Assembly (NCBI GenBank): GCA_032622095.1
Contig: CP136063.1
Location: 268,389,426 to 268,453,425 of the forward strand
Length of the DNA: 64,000 nucleotides
DNA from: Siphonodentalium dalli
Taxonomy: Eukaryota; Mollusca; Scaphopoda; Gadilida; Siphonodentaliidae
Direction: 5' to 3'
Both the position numbers and the translations under genes were made by a program. Positions 47,289-59,714 of the stretch are shown piece by piece. Position 1 is the stretch's first letter. Every line of letters starts with the position of its first letter. Under the pieces are notes generated by a model. It saw only the letters and a program-made list of their open reading frames with translations. It had not been told where the DNA came from and searched no databases.

Positions 47289-48570
47289 CTTTGGTTCGTT
47301 ATTATGGTCATGCCTCATATTGAATATAAGCTTTTCAACTCTCACTTTGAATTCCTGATATCTGAAGCTATGGAGCATAGCGGGTAATTGCACCCATATG
47401 AAAACTATTTGTAAAACAATTTGTAGCACTTTCTGGTTAGGCTCACATTAACAACATTTATAATTGTTTTCACCATAAACGACGGTTGTTGATCGTTTGT
47501 CAGACATGTTGAACACACTCACATAAGACTTAACTAAACGCAATGTTTTTTATTTATTGTGATTTGGGAATTTAACCCGGAAAAATTTGGAAGGGATGGC
47601 ACCTCTTCCCAACAACCCACTTTGGAATGTTCATTAATACATGTTTTGGTGTTACATTAACATGGATTGGTGAGGATGAGGTTGAAATGATATATATATA
47701 TTTTGTTTGTTTGCTACTTCTTTTTTACTTTTTTGTATGCTTTCCTGTTGTTGTTGCTATTGCTGCTGCTTCTTCTAATGGCAGTTTTCTGGCCGCTAAC
47801 ACTTATTCTACCTTGTTGCTTGAACTTTTCTCAAGCGCCTTGTCACTATTGGGTACTTCCTCGCAGGACTTCTTCGTCTCTGTTAGTTTTTTGTATTAAA
47901 GGAGAAGCTAGAGCTGCTGTTGGTATTATCTGTACTGTTGTCACTATCACTGGTGGAAATGAAGGCCACTGGTGTGATGTACACCTGTGTCCTTTTTGGT
48001 AGCGTGTCCATCGAAATATGCGGCAGGGACGTCGGGGTGGCACCGGTGTCCCTGTCTCAGCTGGCCTCGACGACGGCAGGGATATACGGCGTCCTTACGT
48101 CTGGTGATGATATCGTCAGCGGTTTCGTCGGCGGGGGCCAAGTGGGTCATCCCTTCTTCTGGATGGGGTCTTCCTCTTCCTCCGCTTCCTCTTTCTGTCG
48201 GGATTCCCAGGTTGCTGGTGGTTTCCGACAGAGGGTCCCGATAAGGGCCGTCTCGGTGTAAACCGGTATGTCAAAATCAGATCAACCTGGCTGCCTGACG
48301 GTTGTAAATTCCAGGTCAGGCAGTGATCCAGGTTGATTGAGCTCAGAACGAGCCTGACTTCTGCGGGGATTATAGACGAGTCTATTGTCCACTGAAGTCA
48401 GTAATCCGACCGCCAGGTAGTCGATGTCCAGGCGCGCACATGCCGGGAAGTCTTATCCCACCAGCGATAGGAGCTCGAATGTTAACTAAAGACAATTTAT
48501 TAGGAGTTTGGTAAGGACCCAGAAGGATTTGGAAGTGGCGAAGCCCCTTCCCTACGACCCATTTTGGATG
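47289..48570. repeat. Multicopy blocks A and D joined, copy 3
   Basis: 47,300-48,085 matches 20,043-20,870 (block A). It continues without block C into block D (48,085-48,570), matching 25,676-26,170. Both ends carry a related string around AATAAA: GGGAAGGGGCTTCGCCACTT at the D end and GGGAAGAGGTGCCATCCCTT at the A end (minus strand), which looks like diverged terminal repeats. CTTTGGTTCGTT (47,289-47,300) precedes block A. Confidence 0.8.
47720..48445 (-). pseudogene. Coding remnant of the EASGDR family, copy 3
   Basis: On the minus strand block D gives RLDIDYLAVGLL, then NQPGSLPDLEFTTVRQPG, TGA (48,282-48,284), SDFDIPVYTETALIGTLC and an acidic end at 48,147. Block A then gives VAFISTSDSDNSTDNT and a Lys/Glu tail, with stops and frame changes. 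A poly(A) signal (AATAAA, complement near 47,548-47,556) follows. Copies 1-3 all show the same segment order, so one gene was duplicated and then decayed. Confidence 0.55.
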
Positions 48571-48752
48571 GGGTCATCGGAATGATGTGCATTACGCATG
48601 ACAGGATGAGCATGAAATGGAAATGATCTAGATTATGATGATTTTTTTCTTTGGTTTCTTCTTTGTTTGTTTGTCGTTGTTATTGATGTTGATGTTGACT
48701 TCATGGTATGTTGTTTAGCGTCATCTATCCGCTGATGGTGAACTATGCTGTT

Positions 48753-49331
48753 TTATATAATATGTTTGGACTCTGCCATGGCCGTCTGCGAATTTCTTAC
48801 GATTGCATGTGCCTCGGTGAATAAATGGATGATGTTGTAGTTGGAGCTGCTGGTGGAGATGGGGGACATGAAAGCGTCCATCTCCACATTAAATCTAGCC
48901 GCAGACACGTGCGGGGTGACATCGGCGTGCCTGTCTCCGCTTGCCTCATTGACGACGACAGGGACATCCGAGGTGACATCGGCGTCCCTGTTGGCTGGTG
49001 AAATGTTGTCGACGTCTAGATCATCTCCCAAGTGGGGAGCTGGACGTCTCTCAGCTCGCCCCTGTCTCCACTTGGCTCTTCTGTCAGTGTCCCTTCTCTC
49101 CCTGAATGGGGTCTTCTTCCTCCGCCTCTTCTTCTTCTGATTCTGGTCGCCGATATCTCCATACCAGATGGTGGGTCGCTGGTGGGTTCCAGTTTTCCGA
49201 GTTACCGCCAGCAGAGGGTACTGCTGGGACAATCTGGTAGTCCACAGACAGATGCACGAAGCCCCCTTGTTATGGTGTAGTGTCCAGCTAAGGGTATCCA
49301 TAACACGCAATCTGTCTAAGGCTGCAAACAA
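48753..49331 (-). CDS. 192-aa ORF, divergent member of the EASGDR family
   Basis: The longest clean minus-strand ORF of the family, ATG 49,329-49,331 to stop 48,753. From the middle on: a basic tract QKKKRRRKKTPFRERRD (about residues 80-96), then HLGDDLDVDNISPANRD, VVVNEASGDRHADVTPHV, FNVEMDAF, and a Ser-rich end ISTSSSNYN. The second half aligns in frame with NPDRKRKRKTPSRRRDD (block D) and EASGDRDAGAT (block A). The first half may be out of frame, because a neighbouring frame (VHLSVDYQIVPAV, then EEEEAEEEDPIQ) matches block D better. Upstream, on the minus strand, lie a TATA-like ACTATAAAAC (complement near 49,512-49,522) and a splice-acceptor-like CTTTGTTTGCAG (near 49,325). No known domain. 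A nuclear or nucleic-acid-binding role is possible from the basic tract, but unproven. Confidence 0.45.
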   Translation of the reverse strand: MFAALDRLRVMDTLSWTLHHNKGASCICLWTTRLSQQYPLLAVTRKTGTHQRPTIWYGDIGDQNQKKKRRRKKTPFRERRDTDRRAKWRQGRAERRPAPHLGDDLDVDNISPANRDADVTSDVPVVVNEASGDRHADVTPHVSAARFNVEMDAFMSPISTSSSNYNIIHLFTEAHAIVRNSQTAMAESKHII

Positions 49332-49535
49332 AGCAGAGAGGATTAACTCAATAATCCTCTGTCAAGTCCAGTAAACAACCACTCGGGCTGCTGCCACAAA
49401 GGACGGCAACACAACTCACAAGCGATCCAGTCAACGGGAACAGCGATACGGTACAATGCAAGCAATGCGTCTTACCCACTCGATCGCTAAAGAAAAATAG
49501 AGGATCACGTTGTTTTATAGTTCTTACACTAAGAA
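49332..49535 (-). promoter_or_regulatory. Possible 5' region of the 192-aa ORF
   Basis: Minus strand: ACTATAAAACAACG at about 49,520 is TATA-like, and TCTCTGCTTTGTTTGCAG ends just before the ORF as a plausible 3' splice site. No experimental or comparative support. Confidence 0.25.
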
Positions 49536-49856
49536 GAAACATATCTGCTTACAGTTAGTGACTATAGTGTAGCGATGACGCACTGAAATACTAATTATTC
49601 AATTAACCAAGCGGTCTTTCCCTTATCAAAACTGAGATTCTGAATCCGAGACTGAAATAACTATCCAATAAATAAATGCGAAATAACAGAGTTATGGTAC
49701 ATTAATATGCTTTACACTCTTTTGATCTACATGTCGATTACGATATGATCAGACACGCCAAATATCTTGACCGTTGAATAGAATATGGGCGTCCTGGGAA
49801 GGGGTTTTAGTTAGCTATAAAATGTATCCCTGCCGAATAAAAATGAACTGATTGGC

Positions 49857-49932
49857 TGGGGTGAACGGTAGCTCAGTTGGCCACGACCATGATGCAATAG
49901 AATGACATTAATCATCCACGGTCGATCGAACT
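49857..49932 (+). repeat. tRNA-like remnant (possible SINE head)
   Basis: GGTAGCTCAGTTGG (49,867-49,880) fits a Pol III A box and GGTCGATCGAAC (49,920-49,931) resembles a B box about 40 bp downstream. The cloverleaf stems do not close, so it is not a functional tRNA. Confidence 0.4.
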
Positions 49933-50904
49933 AAATGACATTAACCTTTGGAATATATATATTATTCAGAAATGTCAATCCAAGTCCACCATCATATCAC
50001 AAAGCACCAAAATGCATTCGCATGAAGATGAACACACCTATACGCATAACACACATGGAATGGGATACCATGGAAGTATATCTGATTCCATGGAATGTGA
50101 CCTCTAGTTGTCATTATTATACTGGAAATTTTTACAACGCCTTATTATCTAAAACTATGGCGAGTATCGAACTGAAAGTTTGTAAGTATGTTGGGCTCAA
50201 TGAGTTCTGACACATAGGTATATAACGAATATTGTCCGCCTTTCCCCCACGGAGTATCCCCCGTTCTCTAAAAAAAAAGTAATTTTACTATCTCGGAAAT
50301 TATGAAAAGTAGAGCATCAAAAATTGGACTGTATACATACCACGGTATCCCCTACTGCCCACGGGCATCAAAACTTGTGTCCGCGCTTTCCCTGCGGATT
50401 TACCGCCCATAGATAGGCAAACCTCGAATTCATTATACTCAGCTGTCATCTTGTATCATTCCAGATAACTGAATTTGGTTTTTACAGTCGTCTTAGTCAT
50501 TGACTGTTCAGTGCCAAAACGAACACTGGACAGGGTAGATCTCATATTTTTACAATGGGGTGTGGGTGCCATTTTTTTCATTACGAAACTCACCTATTTA
50601 CGTGTATGGATTCACTGCGTAAAGCAGACCATATACTACGAAAGTTTTTTTTAATCTGAGTAGAAATACTAGATTTGTGGGCCCTCAAATTTTTTTTTTT
50701 TTAAATATGGTCCCATATGCATACCAATAACTAAAATGTTATTTGTGAGATGTGGCCCATGGCATATAGCTATTATGAACAGTGAGCCCGTGTTTCAATC
50801 TCAAACATAACCCAACATTGCTAATAACAAAGCGCCATGAATTTGTATGTCCAAAATGCAATGCCATGAAATTTGAATGACTTTTATACAAGCTCAAATG
50901 TCAA
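49933..50904. other. No gene recognised
   Basis: AT-rich spacer between two tRNA-like remnants. Confidence 0.35.
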
Positions 50905-50970
50905 ATGGGGGATTCGAACCCCGGTCCGTGTGACTCAAAGTCCGACATCGAAACCACACGGCCACCGAAA
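50905..50970 (-). repeat. tRNA-derived SINE head
   Basis: Minus strand: GGTGGCCGTGTGGTTTCGAT (A-box region), then GTCGGACTTTGAGTC like an anticodon arm, then GGGGTTCGAATCCCC (T arm and B box). This is the usual tRNA-derived SINE or degenerate tRNA pattern. The acceptor stem is not complementary. Confidence 0.6.
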
Positions 50971-50999
50971 CGACCTGACATTGAAAATCGTCAGGACTA

Positions 51000-53430
51000 G
51001 AATTACCCTCCCACATAACTAATAACACAGCCATTGATTTTTTTATTCCGATATGTAATGCCAGAAATATGAAAGAATATTGTGCACGCTCATATGTGAT
51101 GTCATTCAATCCATATCTTTGATCGCTACTCAGATATGCCTACTGATTCATAAATGTTCGCATTATCAATGCGTACGATACAATGTGAAAAGGGACGACT
51201 TTGGCGGATACAGAGTCCAAAAAGGGTCCAAATCGACCTGTTCCAAAAAAGTCTTAACTATAGTTGCATAATAATTATAATGCTATTTTGTTTGCACTCA
51301 AAATAGGCGATGGTCGTGTTTTAAGAATCAGTTATCACAAATGGCGATACTATGCTTGCAATTTTCCAAAGATGAATTCTCTATTAGGTTGAAAACGCGA
51401 TTGTATATGACAAGTGAAGTATATATTAACTATGCTTGTTGACAAGATATTAATTTTTAATTTCTGCATGTAAATTGGTCAGGCGCTTTTTGTTAAGCGT
51501 TCGGAATAAATAGCATTCATGCCATCACACAATAAAACTACATGTATACATGGCTGGGCATGTCATGTTATTGTGTATTTATTTGTTACGTTTTGTTTTG
51601 TTGTAAATTGTATTGTTTTGTTAGCAAACTGCCTTTGTTGGCGCTTATGCAAATGAATCGTATCGTATCACCAATGAACTTACTTTTTATAGTATATTGC
51701 CCTACAGCATAAAGAGAAACACATTAAAAATGTGATTTGACAGAAAGCATGAAGCCTTTGTTAGCTGTTGGATGTTACCACATTGCAAGTACAACTACAC
51801 AACCATTAAACCATGCCCAATATCCAAGTCTGTGAAATTCCATTTGTACACCATCGCACTTGGCTTGGACATTTCTAACTGGTACCCCAAGCTTTCCAAC
51901 TGTTGTAAAGTTCCGAACTGATATGGCAAGGCGTATACTCTTGCGTGACATCAATGATAATTAACGGAGCGATTAATATGCCAGAGTCTAGACCAATTGC
52001 TGTCAGTATGACTTTGTGCACATGTTGCTCCATTAGCTACCAATTGTGCACGGTATTTTCATATAGCTATTAGTTGATTGGCTCCAATTACTGCCATAAT
52101 AATATAATATAGTCGGTGGCTCATACATAAGTATTTCAAATAATCTGACTGACGTTCCAAAGGCGAAATTGTTTGAATAGTCCCACTATAAGGTAAGATA
52201 CTACTTATTATGGAAATGAAAACAACATATATTACGGTTAAGCGTGGTTTTTCATATTTTGAGAAAAGATACATGTATAGGATTAACGCACAAGAACAAC
52301 GGATGCATGATATTTGTCAATTTTTATCGAAATGTGAGTTGAGAACCATGTCGCCATAAAATATCGCCCAGTTTCGGAGTTGACTTTGTTCACCACAACG
52401 TACAAAAGCTATGCTTTATATTTCAATCCAACTATATGTGGCTGTTTGGGCCTTCTGAGAGGTGTTGTGATACATTGTATATGTGTACGCATGTGATGTA
52501 AACCACTGGTCTCTGATTTGCATCAAGACACTCATGCAAGTGACTGGACTATTACACGCCTGTGACTGGACAATTTCATACCAAAACTAGCATGCCAATT
52601 CAAATGTTTACTTTTTACATATTTAAATTCGAGTGGTAATTAATTGCGAAGCTTTTCTCCTTTAGTTATTTAAATCAGAGTCCCAATTCGTATACTTCAG
52701 GTTAGTCGAAATTAGTATTACTCTTAATTAAAAAGCTTACTTGGAATAACAGTATACAGCAGTATGAATGCGATATTACTCTCAAAACTAACTTTGTGCG
52801 TGCTGAGCGTTTGTTTACATACCGTTACATCATGTAGAGTGTGTACGATAAGCAAAACACGCATCACGATGTAAATTTTTTCTGGAGAGTGAATTCTCCG
52901 TGACCCATTCATTATAAACATCTCGTGGCGACGATTAGTGAACGCTATAGCGTTATATTGCATACAACATGGTGTCAGTTTTAACCAACGTTCATTAATG
53001 GGGTCTTCCTGATTTGAGTATTTTGCTTATTGCACACTATTTACGTACCGTACAACATGTTCTGTAACATAATTTGGCTTTGTCTACATAATACACCACA
53101 CAAAATTGACAATAACATATTATTTATGATGGGTACACATACAGGTCTCTGTGAAACAAAGGTCGGTCTATATTAGCCCGATCAGGCCAAAATAGACCGA
53201 TAAGTCTTCGTGACAATGTGTTCTCTGTTGTTAGAGAGGGAACTGTGAATTCCTTGACTATTGTAATTTTGTTTGTTTGAATATTTGTACATGTTTATTT
53301 TGAATATTCTCAGATTGGAATTTATCGGAAAGATGTTTGCAATTTACCGCAAAGGTTTGCGAATTATCGCAAAGTAGGTTGCAAGTTATTGCAAATATTT
53401 ATCACAAAGGTTTGCTCCCCTTATCACATA
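51000..53430. other. No gene recognised
   Basis: AT-rich. Near 53,160-53,210 GGTCGGTCTA and TAGACCGAT form a weak inverted pair that leads into the satellite below. No supported coding. Confidence 0.35.
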
Positions 53431-53434
53431 TGTA

Positions 53435-54510
53435 TACTGGCTGTGAAAGACCGATCGGTCTATTTTAGTCCCACCAGGCTATTATTGATCAATAGGTGGT
53501 TTACCCATACCTGTTTAAGTTGTCTGATTTATAATGTTTACTTTAATTACACACAAATTAAGGAATTATTGCAGAAATTCCGCACAGTTTAATCCTGACC
53601 AGACATGTTTAAGATGTCTGAGTTATAACGTTTACACGGAATCCCAATAGTGCCAATGCATATCAAATATATCTGCGATAAATCACAAACCATTGCAATA
53701 AATCGGAAACCGTGGCGATAAATCTGCAACATCTTTGTGATAAATCGCAAAGTATAATCACCAAGTAGTCCGCGAGTTATCAAACAGATGTTTGAGATTT
53801 ATCGCACAGTTGATTTGGATTTATTGCAAAGGTTTGCAACCCTTATCCAACTTTCATAGTGGCTGTGAAAGACCGTTCGGTCTTATTTAGCTTGATCTGA
53901 TTATTATAGATCATTATGTGGTTTACCAAGACCCGTTTAAAATGTATGATTTATAATATCTATACGGTTCAATCCCATTAGTACCAAAGCATAACAATAT
54001 ATCTGCAAATCTTGGTGATAAATTGCGAACTTCGGAATAAATCGCGAACATAATTGCGAGTAATCGCCAAATAGTTTGCGATTTATCGCAGAGTTTTGCG
54101 AGTTATATCAAAGTGGTTTGCGATTTATCACAAATAAGTTTCCGATTCATTACAAATATTGATTTCAAAGTTGTTTTGCTATTTGTCGCATAGTAGTTTA
54201 CGATTCATTGGGCTATCATTGATCGATTGGTGGTTTACCCAGACCTGTTTAAGATATATGATTTATAATGTATAGACAGTTCAAATCCATTAGTACCAAC
54301 GCATAAAATATATCTACAAACCTTGGTGATAATTTGCGAACTTGGCAATAAATCGCGAACATATTTGCGAGTAATCGCCAAATTAATTTTCGATCCGCAA
54401 AGGTTTGCGATTTATCGCAAAGCAGTTTACGATTTATCGGGCTATCATTGATCATTGATCAAGTAAGTTGCGATTATCCAAAGTAGTTGCGATTTATCAA
54501 GACTAATACA
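53435..54510. repeat. Satellite, about 310-330 bp units rich in GCGATTTATCGC
   Basis: Unit landmarks recur: TGTTTAAGATGTCTGA-type strings near 53,605, 53,935 and 54,245; ATATCTGC-AA near 53,668, 53,999 and 54,309. Between them TTTGCGATTTATCGCAAAG and variants appear many times in both orientations, a short palindromic sub-repeat of about 20-30 bp. TAAATCGCGAACATA occurs near 54,046 and 54,350. Confidence 0.75.
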
Positions 54511-54894
54511 AGTAACATATTGCGGATTATTCCATTTTGCACTGAGCAAGGGAGTCCTGTTAACTGATAAAATGATCTCGAAGAACCTCGATCGGAGTTT
54601 TGTACTAAACGTCGTGGAATCATTTACAATTTAACATACCACTTTGTTAAATTTGTCATTGGACAATTTTCCTAATTTCGGGGGCTTGGTACCTGGCAGG
54701 TTTTCCGCATAGTACATAGATAGTTGACACTCCAGACTACCTAGATAGGTACTCCCTAGTACCAAAATACCAACATTTTTGTAATCCATAGTAACTGGAT
54801 ATTTGGTATTCCATCTTGTAGATATATCAAAATTAATATGAAGTTTGGAAATGATCGGCTGAGGTAAGTGGATAGTAAGATATTCCAAATAATT
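54511..54894. other. No gene recognised
   Basis: AT-rich spacer. The 85-aa minus ORF here has no recognisable motif. Confidence 0.35.
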
Positions 54895-55795
54895 TCCTCA
54901 TGCAAAGAGTGAAATCCAAAATGACTGCATGCGGACGTGTTTTATATTCCAAAACGACTTGTAGCCCATGCCAAAGGATTTAGTAATAAAATAAGTAAAA
55001 TCCAAGATGGCTTCCAATGGCCATGTTTTATGGCCGAATGACCCCAAAATGACTCGTTTCCATATGGATGTGAATATTAACAAAATTCATGATGATCAGA
55101 TAAACAGTACGGCCTGTTGTCCGTGCTAATCGATTGAATTTTGAAATTCAATATCGACGCTGGCGGCCAATCTTTTACGGAATGACATCAAAATGACTGG
55201 TTCCCATCTACATTTCAATGTCAAGAGCCATCACACATTTTATAATGATGCGACCAAAGATAGAATTGTTGCCCATGCCAAAGGATTTAGTCAAGCAGTG
55301 AGTAAAATCCAAGATGGCTGCCAGCGGATATGTTTAATGGAAGAATGACCCCAAGATGACTTTTTCCCATCTACATATCAATATTAGCATAAATAAAAAC
55401 AATTACGATGATCCTACCAAAATGTACGACCTGTAGCCCGAGCCAAAGAATTTAGTCATACAAAGAGTAATATCCAAGATGGCTGCTAGCGGCCATGTTT
55501 TTGGCCGAATGACCCCAAAATGACTCGTTCCCATAAAAATTTCAATATTAACATAAATGACAAATATCATGATGATCATACAATCAGTACGGCCTGTAGT
55601 CCGTGCTAATGGATTGAATTTTGACATCCAAGATGAATACTGGCAGCCATGTGTTTTGCCGAATGACAACAAAATGACCCGTTCCCATCTATATGTCAAT
55701 GTCAACGGTCACGATAAATTTCATAATGATCCGACCAAAGGTACGACTTGTAGCCCATGCTAAAGGAAATTGTTGACGAATCACGAACACACAAG
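54895..55795 (+). repeat. Pearl-like monomer array, 5'-truncated
   Basis: Five to six diverged monomers (AAGATGGC, GGCCATGTTTT, ATGACCCCAAAATGACTCG). The 3' end has GGAAATTGTTGACGAATCAC and CACACAAGCACACATG, matching the region just before the 3' hairpin of the copy at 31,080, but the hairpin itself is missing. Confidence 0.75.
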
Positions 55796-56335
55796 CACAC
55801 ATGTTTGTATTACCATCCCAACGAGGTATTGAACTATATAACTACCAACAGAGGTTTACCCTTGCAGTTAGAGACTAACAGGCGTCATAATTGTGAAGTC
55901 TTACCGCTCTCTTTACACGAAACCACGACCCTGTAACAGTACATGCATCACAAATCATTAAAGAGCAGCAAACACTGCACCATCATTACGAAGTATATTC
56001 ATAACCCGCCCATGTTCCATATACGGGGTGACATACAGAGGTATTATAGCATCTATGTGTGTACCAGCCTTATAAGGTATATTCAAAGCAACGCACGTTT
56101 ACCATACAAGAGGCGACGTGGTATACAGAGGTAGCTGCTTTTAATTATCAATTTACTGATAGTGGTAACTTTGTGAATACATAGTTTGTGTGCTCTGCAG
56201 TAGGTGGGATGTGAATTGGTCTTCAAGAAAGTTGTCGATCGGCTTTATAATTTTGATTCTAGTCCTGTAAAAATACGCCGAATAAAGACATAACCTATAT
56301 TTAACATAACAATTCGGCTAAATGGATTAAACAGT
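55796..56335. other. No gene recognised
   Basis: No repeat unit or coding frame seen. Confidence 0.35.
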
Positions 56336-56339
56336 CACT

Positions 56340-57260
56340 GGGCATAGCATGTTTGCAAATATTGTCATAACATAAGTTTTTGTGTAACAACATACGTTGG
56401 GGGTCCACACTCTTCTGATTGGAGTAAAACAGTCACTTGGCATATCAACAACATATTACAACAGTCACTGCATATACATTCTGCACATATTGTCATATCA
56501 TACCATGTTTCTGCCAAACTAAGGGACCCCACTCTGTCCACACTCTGCAAATAGTGTCATAACGTCCCACGTTTCTGTCAAATTAAACGATCCTCACTGC
56601 TAATTGGATTAAAACAGTCACTTGGCATATACATTTTGCAAATAATACAATATTATTGTCATAACAACCTAGGTTGCTGCCAAACTAAGGGGTCCCCCAT
56701 TGTTCTAATTCGATTAAAACAGTCATTGTGCATATTGATTTAGCGAATACCGGAGGACCTGGGGCTTTCTTGCTTATTTTATTTCAACTTTCTGACTGAT
56801 TCTGAAATTGCCTATACAGCAGGGTGCTCTTCCTATCATTAGCGTATGTCAGATTTAGGTGGGTAAGACATGGTACCTATTATCGTGGATTCAAGTGTGA
56901 TTGGGCATCCCCATTTACTCACATAAAGTGGGTCATACAAAGCTGCCAAATTTAGAGGACAACGCTGTGCAAATAGTGTCATAACGTCCATGTATCTGCC
57001 AAATGAATGGGTCCCACTCTACTAATTGGATTAAAAAAGTCACTGGCCATATACATGTACATATAAATTCTGAACATGTTGTGATAACATGCCATGTTTC
57101 TGTCAAATTAAGGGGTCCCTACTCTGATCATTGGAGTACAACGGGGCACAAATGAGCATATTAAAGTTGCTAATATTGTCATAACGTCCCATGTTGCTGC
57201 CAATTTGAGGGGTCTCCACTAGCTGGGCATATATTGTGATAACATGCCAAGTCTCCAAAA
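56340..57260 (+). repeat. Degenerate tandem array, irregular 60-130-bp units
   Basis: TGTCATAACGTCCCA-GTT-CTGCCAAACTAAGGGGTCCC and ATTGGATTAAAACAGTCACT-GGCATATACATT recur at about 56,365, 56,490, 56,550, 56,657, 56,978, 57,080, 57,178 and 57,237. The units are diverged and unequal in length. Confidence 0.7.
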
Positions 57261-57570
57261 TACTCATCGGATATCACTTCCTTGAACTTGAGCACTGTTA
57301 CACAAAAATCGCTCATTTATTTTTTTAATTTCCATGAACTTGAACTGTTGGGCTCATTAAATGATTCTTGAATCTTGATCAAAAGGCTGTAAATAATCTT
57401 CAATGAGAACTGGTTATCTAGAATCAAGGAAAGAATTTAATCAGATGATAAAAGCTGAAACAATCCTTGCTACTTTTCGGTTGACTATTATCGCAATACC
57501 AGAGGGGGAAACACTCCGACGTTCGTACTCAGATATCACCAATTTGTTTACACACCCTGTCTGTCCTACA

Positions 57571-57824
57571 CTGTAATAAATATCCGTAAATTTTACCGCA
57601 GAAAGTACAGGCAGTTATGAGACCAACAAAATCTGCAGTAATTTTGATTGTCTTCCGTAAATATATAATCAACGGGAAAACTATAGAAATTACTGATCTC
57701 TGTAATGATTACGGTTTTCCCGTTAGTTTTGTATTTACGAAAGACCGTCAAAATTACTGCAGATGTTGTTGGTCCAATAATTGCCGGTACTTTCTGCCAT
57801 AACATTTACGGATATTTAGAACAG
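57571..57824. mobile_element. Palindromic MITE, 254 bp
   Basis: Inverted arms of about 120 bp: CTGTAATAAATATCCGTAAA at the left, TTTACGGATATTTAGAACAG at the right. The centre is near CTGATCTCTGTAATG. TA lies just outside the tips (TACA-CTGT and ACAG-TA), so mariner-like is possible. Because of the symmetry both strands carry nearly the same short ORF. Confidence 0.75.
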
Positions 57825-57887
57825 TAATAATATATTATAATATTTCATTATCACAGTATTTCAGTTATGTTGTAACATGACATTTAC

Positions 57888-58035
57888 AGAAGCTGGGAAC
57901 CTGGTGTGAATTGAACTGTGGTGGGGTTTCAATCCTATCTACCCCTGCGCATTAGAAAAAAATGCCAATAAATAACATAATTAGCTTGATGATGGATGTG
58001 AACCATCCTACCACATAAAATTCACCGGGTCCACA
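57888..58035 (+). repeat. Dispersed repeat family R3, copy 3
   Basis: AGAAGCTGGGAACCTGGTGT to CCATCCTACCACATAAAATT, collinear with 4,479-4,618. Confidence 0.7.
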
Positions 58036-58189
58036 GGTGCTCAATGTCTGCAATTACATCTACAATTGTAATCAAAAATCAATTTACAATTGCCTAATTG
58101 TCATGAAATCGACATTTCTCGTACAACAAAATTATGGAACAAAGTTACACGCCTTGATTAATTATCTTAGTTAATGTGGGCACCAACGT

Positions 58190-58500
58190 GTGCGTTCACC
58201 ATGCCAAAATATAACAATGTTAAACTCTGATAATTAACACCCGAATTACAAGATGATATGCTAGGACAGACAGAGCCCTCAACTACTGGTATATGCCCCC
58301 ATCCCCATGTAGGCATAATATAATTACATGGGAGGAACAGAGAAAAACCCGACTATACCTACATATAAAAAGTTATCAACCGGAAACCATTTGCGGACAC
58401 ACGGACGCACGGATACCTGCTATTTTAATAGCTCCCCCCGAAAAAAATGTTTGGGGGACAATAGCATGGGAAGGACAGAGGAAACACGGACTGCTTTAAT
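58190..58500 (+). repeat. Dispersed repeat sharing a motif with 28.76 kb
   Basis: GATAATTAACACCCGAATTA, then ACACACGGACGCACGGATAC and TATTTTAATAGCTCCCCCCG. The style resembles bivalve repeats, and the boundaries are uncertain. Confidence 0.45.
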
Positions 58501-59016
58501 CTAACTACTAGTATAAATAACATGGGAATATTAAAGGAGGAAACACAGGCTACACGTACCTTCACGGTGGTCGGTGGTTTGCATGCGAGAAGACGGTGCA
58601 TAAATTACATACCGGTAAGTTAAAAAAACACTACTGTATTGTACATGACTAAGTGTAGCACACACAGTTCTTTATACCAACAACTAATCTGGCTTTGATG
58701 TGATCACTTATTTATAGGAAGCGATGTAAAACCCCAAATATAAAATAAATAAATGGAAGGCAGCAGCAACCTTGAGTATTTTCTAATACACATTTATTTA
58801 TTTGCGGTGTTGTGTCGCATTCCACAACTGAGGTGATATACCAATGAGGCCAGATCAGTTGATGGTGGTGGAAACCATGTGGTCTATGGTTAGTCACCTA
58901 CAATAGATAGTCACTATGCACCGTCTGCACATACTAGTATCATATGTAAACCACTGATAATCAGAAAGTTTTCTTCAGGCAGGAAGTTGGAGGATACTTG
59001 TAGGTCCCCACATAGA

Positions 59017-59105
59017 ATTCGAACCCGTCAGTCATGAGCTGACTCAGCTGATGTCCCACATCTTGGTGATCGGTGCCACGCTCATTGGACCACTGACCAC
59101 CCCGT
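59017..59105 (-). repeat. Weak tRNA-like SINE remnant
   Basis: Minus strand: GACGGGTTCGAATTC (B-box-like) preceded by AGTGGTCCAATGAGCGTGG. Spacing is plausible but the arms do not pair well. Confidence 0.3.
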
Positions 59106-59278
59106 CCCGATAAAACACAAAATACAATGTGCATATACTGATATACATTGATATAGCTACTATTTAAACATGAAATGCATAGACATGTATATATACTAGT
59201 AGCTCCTTACATGTAATTATGCAGCCATTCTTATTGACCTAGAAACTCAAACCCAACAAAGCGCTTTCACTTGTTTAA

Positions 59279-59293
59279 AGGGGGGGGGGGGGT
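59279..59293. repeat. G homopolymer
   Basis: A run of about 13 G after CACTTGTTTAAA. Confidence 0.85.
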
Positions 59294-59714
59294 GTCAAGT
59301 GAACAAGTTTGAATAGGGATTTCCATGCAAATCTGTGGAGCAGAAGTTACAGAGATGCACATACTTCTGACTGACTTGATGTGGTATTGGTAACAGCAGG
59401 TATTTATCTGACTGGTCCGCTTGGTAAATTATAAAGTTTTGCTATAAATATATTTTTGAGAATTATTTTCTGGATTTACATCACTTGACCTATCGATATA
59501 AAGTTCAAAAATAAATACACCAGCATTATAATGGTATAAGTCCCAAGCGGATCCGCCATATACATGTTGTTTCGAACACCACACCACATCACACTCAGAG
59601 GTATGTGCAACTTTGTAACTTTTGCTCTGTAGATTTGCATGCAAATTTGGTTACTTGAACTCCCTCTTAATATTGTTACTTTGTACAAAACATCTATGTA
59701 CAAAAACATGTGAA

